Assembly (NCBI RefSeq): GCF_000473895.1
Contig: NZ_ASSJ01000001.1
Span: forward strand, 89,557 to 153,556
Reading direction: 5' to 3'
Source of the DNA: Rubidibacter lacunae KORDI 51-2
GTDB taxonomy: Bacteria > Cyanobacteriota > Cyanobacteriia > Cyanobacteriales > Rubidibacteraceae
Length of the DNA stretch: 64,000 nucleotides
Shown: positions 62,907 to 64,000 of the stretch, in pieces
How positions within the stretch are numbered: the first letter of the stretch is position 1
Layout: each line of letters opens with the position of its first letter
Made by a program: the position numbers and the translations under genes
The notes under the pieces: model-generated
The model's input: the letters and a program-made list of their open reading frames with translations, nothing else
What the model was told of the DNA's origin: nothing
Databases searched by the model: none

Positions 62907-63833
62907 ATGGCATCGAACGGTTCTTCTGCAGGAATGTCTTCTCGCTTGGCAGTGACGGCGATTAATGGGCTGCTAGCGGTCAAGCCGCTGGCGGCGGTTG
63001 CAAAACGCCAGGCACGGCAAAAGATCGTCAAGCGAGCGGAAGCCAATGGCATTCCCTGGCGCGAGAACGTACGCCAACTCCAGCAGCAAAACTTGCAGGC
63101 AGATTACGACGCGATCGCCAACCCCAACCTCGAGTATCCGGAGTACTACTGCCGTCCGTTTCATGCCTATGCTGAGGGGAACTTGAACTGGCAAGCTGCT
63201 TGGGAAGCAGAATCGGCAGCAATGGCCGTTCATGCCATCCTCTGCGAAGAAACGGGCGATCGCGGCGACTTCAAGTTGCGCCGCGGCTACACGAAGGCGT
63301 TTCGCGATCGCGTTGAAATCGCACCGCAGCGCATCGTAGATTTGGGCTGTAGCGTCGGGTTGAGCACGTTTGAGCTAGAAGAAATCTATCCCGAAGCCGA
63401 AATCACGGGGGTCGATCTGTCACCGTACTTTCTGTCCGTGGCCCACCGGCGCGGGCAAGAGCGTCGGTCGAGCATTCAATGGCGACATTCAGCAGCAGAA
63501 ACAACGGGGCTGCCGGCTGGCAAGTGGGATTTAGTATCGATTTGCTTGGTCTTTCACGAATTGCCCCAGCAAGCCGCCCTAGCCGTCCTCAAAGAGGCAC
63601 GACGGTTGTTAAAACCGGGTGGATATCTAACTTTCATGGATATGAACCCACAGTCGGAGGCATATAAAACCATGCCGCCCTACGTGTTGACACTGCTTAA
63701 AAGCACCGAACCGTACCTGGACGAGTATTTCTCGTTGGATTTAGAAGGCGCGATCGCGTCGGCCGGCTTCACTCCACCGACAGTAAGGTTCAACAGTCCC
63801 CGCCATCGCACGTTAATTGCACGGGCTCTTTGA
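62907..63833 (+). CDS. Class I SAM-dependent methyltransferase
   Basis: About 308 residues. The SAM fold starts at residue ~145 with motif I IVDLGCSVGLSTFELEEIYP, then ITGVDLSPYFLSVA, and later KWDLVSICLVFHELP, motif III LLKPGGYLTFMDM. The N-terminal ~130 residues include EYPEYYCRPFHAYAEGNLNW, seen in cyanobacterial proteins of this class, and a hydrophobic leader (SSRLAVTAINGLLAVKPLAA). The start is ATG 62907, six bases after GGAG; TTG 62895 or ATG 62901 would add four or two residues. The substrate is unknown. This is not EgtD, which has a different fold arrangement. Confidence 0.85.
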   Translation: MASNGSSAGMSSRLAVTAINGLLAVKPLAAVAKRQARQKIVKRAEANGIPWRENVRQLQQQNLQADYDAIANPNLEYPEYYCRPFHAYAEGNLNWQAAWEAESAAMAVHAILCEETGDRGDFKLRRGYTKAFRDRVEIAPQRIVDLGCSVGLSTFELEEIYPEAEITGVDLSPYFLSVAHRRGQERRSSIQWRHSAAETTGLPAGKWDLVSICLVFHELPQQAALAVLKEARRLLKPGGYLTFMDMNPQSEAYKTMPPYVLTLLKSTEPYLDEYFSLDLEGAIASAGFTPPTVRFNSPRHRTLIARAL

Positions 63834-64000
63834 TTGACATTGCACAAGGGTGTTGAGAATGCAGTGGGTTAATTGGGTCTTTCGAGCAACCGGCTAACCT
63901 GCCAATTTTAATCACTATACAGAATATAAGGGGAGATTAGTTGCCGAGCCAACTTCTCTTACTATCTGCGATCGAGAAGAAACCAAGTCGTATCAAGTAG

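Noticed and set aside
62907..63833. EgtD (histidine methyltransferase) for the ergothioneine pathway
   Set aside because: The protein is a generic class I methyltransferase with an unrelated N-terminus, and is 12 kb from egtBC.

Overview
The window reads as the chromosome of a unicellular cyanobacterium. The palindrome GCGATCGC (HIP1, a cyanobacterial hallmark) recurs throughout. Cyanobacterium-typical genes include a cyAbrB regulator, a TxlA-type thioredoxin, a NIL-domain ferredoxin, a DUF1400-type hydrolase and a UbiA prenyltransferase of the plastoquinone type. Base composition is fairly GC-rich except in a few AT-rich islands. A coccoid marine lineage such as Rubidibacter would fit, but that placement is only a guess.

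Layout. 0-12 kb is housekeeping: groEL (cut by the window edge) and groES behind a perfect CIRCE operator, an EVE/PHP gene pair, a Rieske oxygenase, a solitary C5-cytosine methyltransferase, a secreted hydrolase, redox proteins, cbiB, an Rrf2 regulator and cyAbrB. 12-32 kb holds a GT39 glycosyltransferase, a cation/proton antiporter, pnp, a SNF2 helicase, a SulP-STAS-cNMP fusion transporter, a TpsB outer-membrane transporter, ubiA and ppx. 32.8-40.2 kb is an AT-rich accessory island almost devoid of CGATCG. It carries a fusion of an L,D-transpeptidase-like domain with a SleB hydrolase, an unrecognised 217-residue protein, a broken IS3 element, a membrane-TPR protein and an IS630 relic. 40-50 kb returns to core sequence with queC, a GNAT enzyme, a large GT39-TPR protein, a mutated DUF433/DUF5615 toxin-antitoxin pair, an adenine methylase, a ZIP-like protein and an overlapping egtC-egtB pair for ergothioneine synthesis.

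50.6-57.1 kb is a tandem duplication of an entire ~3.2 kb locus. Each copy has a terminator hairpin, a large RTX/calcium-binding repeat protein, a conserved upstream hairpin and an N-terminal relic of an IS256-type transposase. 57-62.7 kb is a transposon graveyard (IS1-type relics) interrupted by intact genes for an MntP-like membrane protein, UppP and a Sfp-type phosphopantetheinyl transferase. Beside the last lies the decayed C-terminus of what looks like an NRPS/PKS thioesterase. The window ends with a SAM methyltransferase.

The most notable items are the duplicated RTX locus with its covarying hairpin, the AT-rich island with two uncharacterised proteins, the doubly damaged toxin-antitoxin pair, the orphan cytosine methyltransferase that may act on the CGATCG core of HIP1, and several pseudogenes visible only by joining reading frames. 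All family assignments come from reading the translated sequences; no database search was run.
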